Source: Candidatus Heimdallarchaeota archaeon | Lineage (GTDB): Archaea > Asgardarchaeota > Heimdallarchaeia > Heimdallarchaeales > Heimdallarchaeaceae | DNA length: 5,278 nt | NCBI GenBank assembly: GCA_016839985.1 | Contig: JAEOTG010000403.1 | Coordinates: 1-5,278 of the forward strand | Direction of reading: 5' to 3' | Shown here: piece by piece, positions 1 through 4,556 of the stretch | How positions within the stretch are numbered: the stretch's first letter is position 1 | Layout of the letters: the number at the start of each line of letters is the position of its first letter | Notes under the pieces: model-generated | Database searches by the model: none | What the model saw: the letters and a program-made list of their open reading frames with translations, nothing else | What the model was told of the DNA's origin: nothing | Translations under genes and position numbers: made by a program

Positions 1-31
1 ACTTTTTATAGTACCGCCTTTTCAAGATTGA

Positions 32-37
32 TATAAA
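32..37 (+). promoter_or_regulatory. Weak -10-like promoter element before the structured RNA
   Basis: TATAAA at 32-37 would place a transcription start near 44-45, just at the foot of the 47-151 stem. No convincing -35 hexamer lies 16-18 nt upstream, and the surrounding DNA is AT-rich, so a chance match is quite possible. Confidence 0.25.
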
Positions 38-46
38 ATTTAGTTC

Positions 47-151
47 ATTATAAGCTAGGGAAAACGTACCCCAACTACTTTTACTTTGATGTTGGAGCGA
101 GAGAGAAAAGTAAACCCCTATGGGTCAGGCTCTTTATCCCTAGCTTATAGT
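47..151 (+). ncRNA. Candidate structured RNA or leader element upstream of the first operon
   Basis: A 12-bp perfect stem pairs 49-60 (TATAAGCTAGGG) with 138-149. It is extended by A61-T137 inside and by a G-U pair and an A-T pair outside. Within it, 71-75 (CCAAC) can pair with 91-95 (GTTGG), and 76-82 (TACTTTT), which lies in that hairpin's loop, matches 106-112 (AAAAGTA). This makes an H-type pseudoknot or two alternative folds. A further small hairpin is possible at 114-117/122-125 with loop CTAT. The element ends about 40 nt before the first ribosome binding site, so it could be a 5' UTR regulator or a separate small RNA. I do not recognise a known riboswitch or ribozyme core. The strand is assumed from the downstream genes. 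The outer stem is certain as sequence; its function is inference. Confidence 0.5.
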
Positions 152-180
152 AAATTAAATATTCTTTACAACTAAATAAA

Positions 181-187
181 AAAGGAG
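181..187 (+). promoter_or_regulatory. Ribosome binding site for the GTG-started basic peptide
   Basis: AAAGGAG lies 6 nt before GTG at 194. The same heptamer at the same spacing precedes the next gene (261-267 before ATG 274), which argues that both are real initiation sites. Confidence 0.75.
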
Positions 188-193
188 ATAAAA

Positions 194-262
194 GTGAGAA
201 AAAAGTTTTTTAAAGCTAAATGGTATCGCAGATTACCAAAAAAGCGATACCGAAAAAAGTAA
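194..262 (+). CDS. Very basic 22-residue peptide, unknown function
   Basis: This ORF runs from GTG 194 to TAA 260-262. It is far too short for usual gene callers but has a strong ribosome binding site 6 nt upstream. The product begins MRKKFFKAKW and ends in RYRKK. Thirteen of 22 residues are Lys or Arg, with a few aromatics (F, F, W, Y, Y) and no acidic residue. Such a peptide would bind nucleic acid or membranes, but no family is recognised. Its stop codon overlaps the ribosome binding site of the following metallophosphoesterase gene (AAAGGAG 261-267), so it could be a leader peptide coupling translation of that gene. Poly-A-rich coding sequence makes Lys-rich ORFs easy to obtain by chance, so the signal and position carry the weight. 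The longer frame opening at ATG 220 is rejected because it has no ribosome binding site. Confidence 0.6.
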   Translation: MRKKFFKAKWYRRLPKKRYRKK

Positions 263-267
263 AGGAG
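261..267 (+). promoter_or_regulatory. Ribosome binding site fixing the metallophosphoesterase start
   Basis: AAAGGAG followed by a 6-nt spacer leads to ATG 274. The alternative in-frame ATG at 220 has no such site and would overlap the upstream peptide gene, so 274 is preferred. Confidence 0.8.
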
Positions 268-273
268 TTTATT

Positions 274-1419
274 ATGAATCAACAAAAATGGTCCTCTCAA
301 GAAGAGGAAAGATTACGGAAAAACTATCCTACCAAATCCATTGATGAACTCGATAAGCTCTTTCCAGACAGAACCAGAACTTCTATTGAAAAAAAGGCTG
401 CCCGTCTTGGTCTTGCTAAAGATCAGAAAGAAGAAATTTTTTTACCAGACGATTTGTCCAATCAACTTATAAAAGTTGTTAAGAAACAAAAGAAAATTTC
501 TTTACGGAATTTATGTAATGAACTTAATAAAGGGCCTCAATGTATAGAATCTGAGATTTCTAGGTTAATCGATGAAGGTTATAACCTTGAAATAGACATT
601 AGTGGAAAGTTAGGTTTTTCCAAAGAAATACCCCGACAAAAAAAATTAGTGTTAAAAACTGAAGATTATTTCGGTGATGACTGGATTCGTTTCGGATTTG
701 TAGCTGATACTCATTTATGTTCTAAATATCAACGCTTGGATGTTTTAAACGCATTATACGATATTTATGAAAAAGAAGGAATTCAAACTGTTTATCACGG
801 TGGAAACTGGATTGAGGGTGAAGCTCGTTGGAATAAATATGACATTTTAGTCATGGGTATTGAAGGACAGGTGGACTACTTTATTCAGAATTATCCTAAA
901 AGAAAGGGAGTTAAAACTCACATTATAAGTGGAGATGACCATGAAGGATGGTATGTTCAACGAGAACATATTAATATTGGTAAGGTGATGGAAAATAGAG
1001 CTAAAGAGGTTGGTAGAGACGACTTAATCGATTTGGGTTATATGGAAAGAGATATTGAGTTTAAAAAAGGTAGGGGTGGCTCTATTATTAGAGCAATTCA
1101 CGCTGGTGGTGGTTCAACTTATGCTATATCTTATACTTCCCAAAAGTATGTTGAGAGTTTGCAGGGTGGAGAAAAACCTGCTATTATTCTAGTCGGACAT
1201 TTTCATAAGTTCGATTGGTCATATGTACGGGAAGTTCATGTTATCCAAGGCGGTTGTACGCAAGATCAGACTCCATTCCTAAGAAAAAAACGAATTCAGG
1301 CCATGCCTGGTGGTTGTATTGTTGAAGCTAAACAGGATCGTATGGGTAATTTTGTCCGAGTAAAGGTAGAATGGTTTCCGTTCTATGATAAGAAATTTTA
1401 TCAGTATCATTGGAAATAA
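274..1419 (+). CDS. Metallophosphoesterase with N-terminal SANT/HTH-like DNA-binding region
   Basis: The product has 381 residues from ATG 274. Residues about 3-48 (KWSSQEEERLRKNYP onward, ending KKAARLGL) resemble the SANT/Myb-like helical domains of phage proteins. Residues about 58-110 look like a second, winged-helix-type segment. From about residue 138 a calcineurin-like phosphoesterase fold is indicated: motif I D145-T-H147, motif II region GGNWIEG with N178, motif III DDHE at 221-224, H276 in HAGGG, and G-H309-F-H311 near the C-terminus. Family members use two metal ions to cleave phosphoesters in nucleic acids, nucleotides or proteins; Mre11/SbcD is the DNA nuclease branch. Unusually, the bridging Asp of motif II is Asn and the Asn of motif III is Asp. 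The DNA-binding-like N-terminus suggests a DNA substrate, by inference. The gene is first of the large genes in the block; the next gene's ribosome binding site overlaps its stop. Confidence 0.85.
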   Translation: MNQQKWSSQEEERLRKNYPTKSIDELDKLFPDRTRTSIEKKAARLGLAKDQKEEIFLPDDLSNQLIKVVKKQKKISLRNLCNELNKGPQCIESEISRLIDEGYNLEIDISGKLGFSKEIPRQKKLVLKTEDYFGDDWIRFGFVADTHLCSKYQRLDVLNALYDIYEKEGIQTVYHGGNWIEGEARWNKYDILVMGIEGQVDYFIQNYPKRKGVKTHIISGDDHEGWYVQREHINIGKVMENRAKEVGRDDLIDLGYMERDIEFKKGRGGSIIRAIHAGGGSTYAISYTSQKYVESLQGGEKPAIILVGHFHKFDWSYVREVHVIQGGCTQDQTPFLRKKRIQAMPGGCIVEAKQDRMGNFVRVKVEWFPFYDKKFYQYHWK

Positions 1420-1424
1420 GGAGG
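1418..1424 (+). promoter_or_regulatory. Ribosome binding site fixing the HAD phosphatase start
   Basis: AAGGAGG overlaps the metallophosphoesterase stop codon (1417-1419) and sits 5 nt before ATG 1430. It excludes the earlier in-frame ATG at 1385, which would lie inside the upstream gene. Confidence 0.8.
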
Positions 1425-1429
1425 AAAAC

Positions 1430-1732
1430 ATGAGAAATTTTAGATTAATAGCTGTTGACTTAGACGGCTGTCTAGTAAAAAGTGTTTGTTGGACTCCTGA
1501 AGAATGTCTAAAAGCCAAACCAAACAAAAAAATTATAGAACTGGTTAATCGTATTGAAGCAGGAAATTTTATCATTATCTATACGGCACGAAGAGATCAT
1601 TTAATACCAGCCTCACTTCAATGGTTAAGAAAAAATGGCGTGAAGTTTCATGCTATATCTAATAATAAAATGGCTGCTGATGTTTATATTGATGATTGTG
1701 CAGTGAATCCTATTAAAAAAATAAAACTATAA
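1430..1732 (+). CDS. Small capless HAD-superfamily phosphatase
   Basis: The product has 100 residues. It begins with a beta strand leading into motif I, D10-L-D12-G, where D10 would be the nucleophile and D12 the general acid/base. Motif II is T52 in IIIYTARR. K80 in SNNKMAADVYIDD serves as motif III, and D88-D89 form the acidic motif IV. All four HAD motifs are therefore present in a chain near the minimum for the fold, with no room for a substantial cap domain, which usually means access to bulky substrates such as nucleic-acid ends, sugar phosphates or phosphoproteins. The layout (KPNKKIIELVNRI then YTAR) resembles small bacterial and phage phosphatases of the capsule-phosphatase or 5'-nucleotidase type. 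The substrate is unknown. It starts 10 nt after the metallophosphoesterase, so the two are almost certainly co-expressed. Confidence 0.85.
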   Translation: MRNFRLIAVDLDGCLVKSVCWTPEECLKAKPNKKIIELVNRIEAGNFIIIYTARRDHLIPASLQWLRKNGVKFHAISNNKMAADVYIDDCAVNPIKKIKL

Positions 1733-1745
1733 AAGGAGGCGATAG

Positions 1746-1925
1746 ATGGTAAAAGAATTCAGAATTATTAAATTATATTGCCCTAATTGTGGGAAGGTAA
1801 CACGGGAGTTGTATAAAATTACTGGTAGGTTTGAGGATTATGTATTTTTAGAAACCATTTGTTTAGAGTGTAATACGGTTGTCAAAAAGGGTTTTAAAAG
1901 AGGCAACCACAAGGAAGTGCGTTAG
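1746..1925 (+). CDS. Small zinc-ribbon protein 1 (59 aa)
   Basis: ATG 1746 follows an excellent ribosome binding site (AAAGGAGG, 1732-1739) by 6 nt and the ORF ends at TAG 1923-1925. The 59-residue product has two zinc knuckles, C12-P-N-C15 and C39-L-E-C42, separated by 23 residues, followed by a Lys/Arg-rich tail. Four such cysteines bind one zinc ion in zinc-ribbon folds. These are common in small phage proteins that touch nucleic acid or bind host RNA polymerase, but nothing here fixes the partner. It is the first of three adjacent genes with the same plan, and it starts 13 nt after the HAD gene. Confidence 0.8.
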   Translation: MVKEFRIIKLYCPNCGKVTRELYKITGRFEDYVFLETICLECNTVVKKGFKRGNHKEVR

Positions 1926-1934
1926 CCTCACGAT

Positions 1935-1941
1935 AAGGAGG
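1935..1941 (+). promoter_or_regulatory. Ribosome binding site selecting a GTG start
   Basis: AAGGAGG followed by TGTAAA leads to GTG 1948. The upstream in-frame ATG 1879 lies inside the previous gene without a ribosome binding site, so the GTG is chosen. Confidence 0.75.
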
Positions 1942-1947
1942 TGTAAA

Positions 1948-2157
1948 GTGTTAATACTAGGGCGTCTTTACTGCCCTGAGTGTAAAGAGATAAGAGAGCA
2001 TATTATATATTTTATTGGTGAAAATCCTATAACTCGAAGGACTAAAATACAAGCTATTTGTTTGGATATGTGTTGTGACCATTCTCGTACTTCAGAAATT
2101 AAAAAAGATTTAGCTCTAGAGTTATATAACAGATACAAGAAAAGAGGTGAGAAATGA
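1948..2157 (+). CDS. Small zinc-ribbon protein 2 (69 aa, GTG start)
   Basis: From GTG 1948 the product has 69 residues. C9-P-E-C12 forms the first knuckle. The second is irregular: C38-L-D-M-C42-C43, so the ligand pair would be spaced by three or four residues instead of two, and H45 could also take part. The stretch LYCPEC aligns with LYCPNC of the preceding protein and VFCRRC of the following one, which suggests the three arose by duplication. The C-terminal third is a charged helix (LALELYNRYKKRGEK) that the other two lack. The stop overlaps the next start (ATGA, 2154-2157), so translation is probably coupled. Function is unknown. Confidence 0.78.
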   Translation: MLILGRLYCPECKEIREHIIYFIGENPITRRTKIQAICLDMCCDHSRTSEIKKDLALELYNRYKKRGEK

Positions 2158-2324
2158 AAACCATTAAAGTTTTTTGTAGAAGATGTAAGACTGAACTGAC
2201 AGTTTATGAAATTAAATTTAATGAGGAAACAGGCTACTTAATCCTTAAAGGGTACTGTAAATATTGTAAGATTGTCAGTCAGAAGATTTTTTGTCTAACC
2301 ATAAGAAAGAGGAGGAAACAATGA
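2154..2324 (+). CDS. Small zinc-ribbon protein 3 (56 aa)
   Basis: ATG 2154 overlaps the previous stop by 4 nt (ATGA), with AGAGGTGA just upstream as ribosome binding site. The ORF ends at TGA 2322-2324, again overlapping the next start (ATG 2321) as ATGA. The 56-residue product has C8-R-R-C11 and C35-K-Y-C38, separated by 23 residues as in zinc-ribbon protein 1. It ends in a basic tail (RKRRKQ) encoded by the DNA that forms the ribosome binding site of the protease gene. The dovetailed overlaps on both sides are strong support that this unlisted small gene is real. Function is unknown; nucleic-acid or RNA-polymerase binding is a family-level guess. Confidence 0.78.
   Translation: MKTIKVFCRRCKTELTVYEIKFNEETGYLILKGYCKYCKIVSQKIFCLTIRKRRKQ
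2310..2315 (+). promoter_or_regulatory. Ribosome binding site fixing the protease start
   Basis: AGGAGG lies 5 nt before ATG 2321. The earlier in-frame ATG 2291 has no such site and would put ten charged residues ahead of the signal peptide, so 2321 is preferred. Confidence 0.8.
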
Positions 2325-3013
2325 AAAGATTAATTTGTTTTATTGTATTATTTCTTATTGTTCTTCCAATAAAATGTAGTTCTCAAGACTGGAAGGATTG
2401 GCAGAAAGTAGATAAGATAAATGAACCGCTAACGGGAGCTATTTATTATCTTAAAGATGGAAAGCCTAGAAATCTTGGTACAGGAGTAGTTATTGATACT
2501 AATGTGTTTGTTACTTGTACCCATGTCATAACTGGGCGTAGTAATTTTATATTCTTTTTGAGCGGTCAGGCTTACAATGCAGTTTTGCTTGATAGTACAG
2601 GAAAAACTGATGGAATTGCGTTTATGCAATTTGATGGTTATGTAAGTAATCCAGCACAGATTGGTAATATAGTAATGTTTGAAGAAGTAATGGTTAAAGG
2701 GTCACCGCCATTGGCAATAAACTTGCCCTCATTTAGAAAAGTAATTTATCATGTACCAGTTAATAAGAAATATGTTAATTATGATGTTTACTTCTTAGAT
2801 GGAAGTAATTTTACTGGAAAATCTGGAGCTGGCGTTTGGAATAGACAAGGTAAATTAGTAGGAATGATGTATATAGTTTATGTTGATAGAAGTGTTTATG
2901 CGGCGGTTACTTACTTTACAAGTGCAAAAGATATAATGAATGAATATCAAAAGTATTTATTCAAGCAAGGAATTATAGATAGATTTGATAAAAATAGTGT
3001 GCAAAGGAGGTGA
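2321..3013 (+). CDS. Exported trypsin-like serine protease
   Basis: The product has 230 residues. A Sec-type signal peptide is clear: K2-R3, a hydrophobic core at about residues 4-17, then polar residues from 18. C19 is not in a good lipobox because Lys precedes it, so cleavage by signal peptidase I near S20-Q22 is likelier than lipidation. The mature part has the chymotrypsin-fold order of catalytic motifs: H68 in VTCTHVI, D97 in DGIAFMQF, and S168 in GKSGAGVW. The surrounding segments (GTGVVID before the His motif, LVGMMY after the Ser motif) match two-barrel trypsin-like proteases. It lacks a PDZ domain, unlike DegP/HtrA. It should act outside the cytoplasm on unknown substrates. A secreted protease inside a phage-like operon suggests a role at the host surface, in lysis or in altering the lysogen, which is inference. 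Confidence 0.85.
   Translation: MKRLICFIVLFLIVLPIKCSSQDWKDWQKVDKINEPLTGAIYYLKDGKPRNLGTGVVIDTNVFVTCTHVITGRSNFIFFLSGQAYNAVLLDSTGKTDGIAFMQFDGYVSNPAQIGNIVMFEEVMVKGSPPLAINLPSFRKVIYHVPVNKKYVNYDVYFLDGSNFTGKSGAGVWNRQGKLVGMMYIVYVDRSVYAAVTYFTSAKDIMNEYQKYLFKQGIIDRFDKNSVQRR
3003..3013 (+). promoter_or_regulatory. Extended Shine-Dalgarno site overlapping the protease stop codon
   Basis: AAAGGAGGTGA is a near full-length complement of the 16S rRNA 3' tail. It contains the last two sense codons and the TGA stop of the protease gene and lies 6 nt (from G3010) before ATG 3017, so the two genes are translationally linked. Confidence 0.8.
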
Positions 3014-3016
3014 ATA

Positions 3017-3238
3017 ATGACTCAAATAGAAATGACCCATATAGAAAAACAGTGTGTTGAAACACTAACTAGAGTTCTCCGCTTACGGAAACTAAAACCA
3101 AAAAGTTTAGAATTAAGATACAGGTTATATTGGATTGATGTTCATTACAGGGCTATGCTTAAAGAGATGTTTAGACTTGACCAGTTAATTAAAAAAATAC
3201 AGGATATTGATTATGAAATTAAAAAATTTAAACTTTAA
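3017..3238 (+). CDS. Helical 73-residue protein, unknown function
   Basis: The start is fixed by the perfect ribosome binding site just upstream. The 73 residues are rich in Leu, Lys, Arg and Ile with a single Pro and almost no Gly, so the protein is probably all helical. The C-terminal third (about 46-71, AMLKEMFRLDQLIKKIQDID onward) has a heptad-like hydrophobic spacing consistent with a short coiled coil and perhaps dimerisation. No signal peptide, membrane segment or catalytic motif is visible. It is the last gene of the block, ending 20 nt before the terminator. No family recognised. Confidence 0.7.
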   Translation: MTQIEMTHIEKQCVETLTRVLRLRKLKPKSLELRYRLYWIDVHYRAMLKEMFRLDQLIKKIQDIDYEIKKFKL

Positions 3239-3258
3239 AACTCGCTTTTATCTTAAAT

Positions 3259-3299
3259 GAGGAGAAATATATAGTAAATATATGTTTCTCCTCTATTTT
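3259..3299 (+). terminator. Intrinsic terminator ending the left operon
   Basis: GAGGAGAAA (3259-3267) pairs perfectly with TTTCTCCTC (3285-3293). The stem continues through TATATA/TATATG (3268-3273 with 3279-3284, one G-U pair) to a GTAAA loop, giving about 15 bp. A T-rich tail (TATTTT, 3294-3299) follows, with more T about five bases later. It lies 20 nt after the stop of the last gene of the block. Confidence 0.8.
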
Positions 3300-3306
3300 A
3301 CAATTT

Positions 3307-3407
3307 TTATTGGATTCTATTATCAGCCCCATCTATTTAACTGGTAGTAAGGGTTCCAGTTAAATAGCTCTCTTTTTCTTCTTGGGGTTGATAATAAAAT
3401 TCAATAA
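3307..3407 (+). ncRNA. Long two-part stem-loop in the intergenic region (structured RNA or inverted-repeat element)
   Basis: The outer arms 3307-3330 and 3384-3407 pair over 24 positions with one C-A mismatch and two G-U pairs. Inside, CTATTTAACTGG (3333-3344) pairs perfectly with CCAGTTAAATAG (3356-3367) around an 11-nt loop. The junction is lopsided: 2 nt on the left but a 16-nt pyrimidine tract (3368-3383, containing TTTTT) on the right. The inner hairpin plus this tract resembles a terminator that the outer stem would enclose. TTACAA occurs on both sides (3298-3303 and 3408-3413), so a small inverted-repeat element with a target duplication is an alternative. The region has no ORF. The pairing is directly visible; RNA function is inferred. 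Confidence 0.5.
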
Positions 3408-3451
3408 TTACAAAAAGGTCGCAGAAAAAATAAACGACTAAAAAAAATATT

Positions 3452-3457
3452 TATAAT
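3452..3457 (+). promoter_or_regulatory. TATAAT box close before the acidic ORF
   Basis: A perfect TATAAT ends 7 nt before ATG 3465, and there is no Shine-Dalgarno sequence. If this is a -10 element, transcription would begin at or next to the start codon, giving a leaderless mRNA. No good -35 hexamer is seen, so this remains tentative. Confidence 0.35.
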
Positions 3458-3464
3458 TAAACTT

Positions 3465-3599
3465 ATGAATGATTCAGAAAATGTACCTATCCCACCAGAA
3501 GTTCCTGAAAGCGAGGTTTCAGAAGACAATCAAGAAGAAGAAGAGAATACATCAGGTTTTAAAGATGAATCCTTTGATGGAGCAGAAGAGGAGATATAG
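3465..3599 (+). CDS. Very acidic 44-residue protein, unknown function
   Basis: ATG 3465 to TAG 3597-3599 encodes 44 residues, of which 17 are Asp or Glu and only one is basic. It has Pro-rich and Glu-rich stretches (PIPPEVPESE, EEEE near residue 24, EEEI at the C-terminus) and should be disordered. It has no cysteine and no hydrophobic segment. There is no Shine-Dalgarno site, but the frame is open in an otherwise non-coding region and its codons look used (varied codons for Glu, Pro and Ser). It resembles small acidic phage proteins that mimic nucleic acid or bind basic host proteins, or it may be a free acidic tail peptide related to the following SSB-like protein. Both are guesses. A long stem-loop begins 6 nt after the stop. 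Confidence 0.5.
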   Translation: MNDSENVPIPPEVPESEVSEDNQEEEENTSGFKDESFDGAEEEI

Positions 3600-3604
3600 T
3601 AATC

Positions 3605-3652
3605 TAGTTCCCTTATTCCGCTCTTCCTTAAAAAGAGCGGAATAAGGGACTA
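3605..3652. repeat. Strong inverted repeat without a T tract
   Basis: Arms 3609-3625 and 3633-3649 pair over 17 contiguous bases (core CCCTTATTCCGCTCTT with its complement) around a 7-nt loop. Three more pairs follow past a single bulged T3608. On the + strand it is followed by a run of A, and on the - strand by ACTAGATT, so neither strand has the T run of an intrinsic terminator. It sits between the acidic ORF and the next gene, 28 nt before its ATG. Possible roles are an RNase III-type processing site, mRNA stabiliser or protein-binding operator. Confidence 0.6.
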
Positions 3653-3680
3653 AAAAAATAACAATTAATAATATAACCAT

Positions 3681-4547
3681 ATGTCTAATGATAAGGAAAC
3701 ACCAAAATTAGATTTAGCCACTCTGGAAGATGACGCAAAATTGCAAGAAGTCATTGATTCCATGATGGCTGACAAGTCAAAAATGAAGATGGTCACTAAA
3801 GAAGTTGGCCAAACGCAGTACGATACACCACCAATTATTGAAGTTAATAACAAAGACGAGGATAAGGGTTTTACAACCCGTTGGTTGAAAACAGAAAGAA
3901 TAGGAGATGATTTTATTACTGAAGATTTTGAAGATGAATTTGAGGGTATAGTCCTTCATATTCGTTGGGAAGTCAAAGAAATTACTTGGGATGAAAAAAA
4001 ACAGAAAGCCAAACCACAAACTTGGAAAGCTTTTGAATGGGAAGATTTTAATACAAAATTTCCTGTGTATAAGGTGGGGACAAATGAAGTGATAATGACC
4101 GGTGATTATCATGAATTTAAAGAACAGTATGAAGGTAATTATGATCTTTATGCTGTTTTATATACCGAAATTGATGAAAAAATATACAAGGTTAAGGTGA
4201 AAGGAATGTCTCGGGGTGCTTGGTTTGACTTTCAGAAAAAATTTAAGTATTATAATAAACAGACAAAGCAATTCATCGATGAATCTCGTTTAGAATATAA
4301 TATTAAATTCAAAACCGTTGAAGATAAGAAAGGACGGAATGTTTTTTGGCGTGCAGAGTTTGAAAAGGGTAAAAAATTTAATGAGAACGGTCTGAGAAGA
4401 AATTTTCAAGAATGTATGAGGATGCAGGTTGAACTTAGTAAAATAGATAGATTCTTTCAAGAAAGGCGTAATAAAGCAGAGGATGATGAGCCGGAAGTGG
4501 TTGAGAGTACCATAGAAGAAATTGTTGATGAGATACCGGGAATATAA
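3681..4547 (+). CDS. Probable phage single-strand DNA-binding or recombination accessory protein
   Basis: The product has 288 residues. Residues 1-60 are polar and probably flexible. The middle (about 64-230) is a beta-rich region full of aromatic and charged residues, with a segment around GMSRGAWFDFQKKF (175-188) and NIKFKTVEDKKGRNVFWRAEFE (207-228, shortened by reading in two strands) that suits a nucleic-acid-binding beta barrel. The tail from 267 onward has ten acidic residues in 22 and ends DEIPGI, which resembles the acidic C-terminal tip (DDDIPF) by which bacterial SSB recruits partners. It sits directly before a replication initiator. No OB-fold can be proved by eye and I cannot name the family. 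The start has no Shine-Dalgarno site; ATG 3681 is the first in the frame and is preceded by an AT-rich TAATATAA stretch. Confidence 0.5.
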   Translation: MSNDKETPKLDLATLEDDAKLQEVIDSMMADKSKMKMVTKEVGQTQYDTPPIIEVNNKDEDKGFTTRWLKTERIGDDFITEDFEDEFEGIVLHIRWEVKEITWDEKKQKAKPQTWKAFEWEDFNTKFPVYKVGTNEVIMTGDYHEFKEQYEGNYDLYAVLYTEIDEKIYKVKVKGMSRGAWFDFQKKFKYYNKQTKQFIDESRLEYNIKFKTVEDKKGRNVFWRAEFEKGKKFNENGLRRNFQECMRMQVELSKIDRFFQERRNKAEDDEPEVVESTIEEIVDEIPGI

Positions 4548-4548
4548 T
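4543..4548 (+). promoter_or_regulatory. TATAAT box before the replication initiator gene
   Basis: TATAAT overlaps the stop codon of the previous gene (TAA 4545-4547) and ends 8 nt before ATG 4557; no Shine-Dalgarno site is present. As with the acidic ORF, a leaderless transcript is possible. TTGTTG at 4522-4527 could be a poor -35 with a 15-nt spacer. Confidence 0.3.
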
Positions 4549-4556
4549 ATAATAAA

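Noticed and set aside
47..151. A known ribozyme or tRNA
   Set aside because: No hammerhead core (CTGANGA with GAAA), no cloverleaf and no T-loop consensus is visible; the class is left open.
220..273. ATG 220 as the start of the metallophosphoesterase
   Set aside because: It has no ribosome binding site and overlaps the basic peptide ORF; ATG 274 has AAAGGAG at ideal spacing.
1279..1575. Open frames on the - strand (also at 2429-2629, 3665-3853, 3777-4112, 4290-4622, 4835-5020)
   Set aside because: They are opposite clear genes, lack ribosome binding sites and recognisable motifs, and have the Phe/Ile/Leu/Ser-rich composition expected from antisense of AT-rich coding DNA.
1879..1947. N-terminal extension of zinc-ribbon protein 2 from ATG 1879
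   Set aside because: It would lie inside zinc-ribbon gene 1; GTG 1948 has a strong ribosome binding site.
2321..2380. Lipoprotein signal at C19 of the protease
   Set aside because: The residues before the cysteine (LPIK) do not fit a lipobox; Lys at -1 is unfavourable.
2154..3013. TGA recoding as in some phages and candidate-phylum bacteria
   Set aside because: TGA stops coincide with ATGA overlaps and well-placed starts of the following genes, so TGA behaves as a stop.
3307..3407. Protelomerase (hairpin telomere) target
   Set aside because: Such sites are near-perfect continuous palindromes; here the arms are separated by lopsided loops.
3605..3652. Rho-independent terminator
   Set aside because: There is no T run after the stem on either strand; an A run follows on the + strand.
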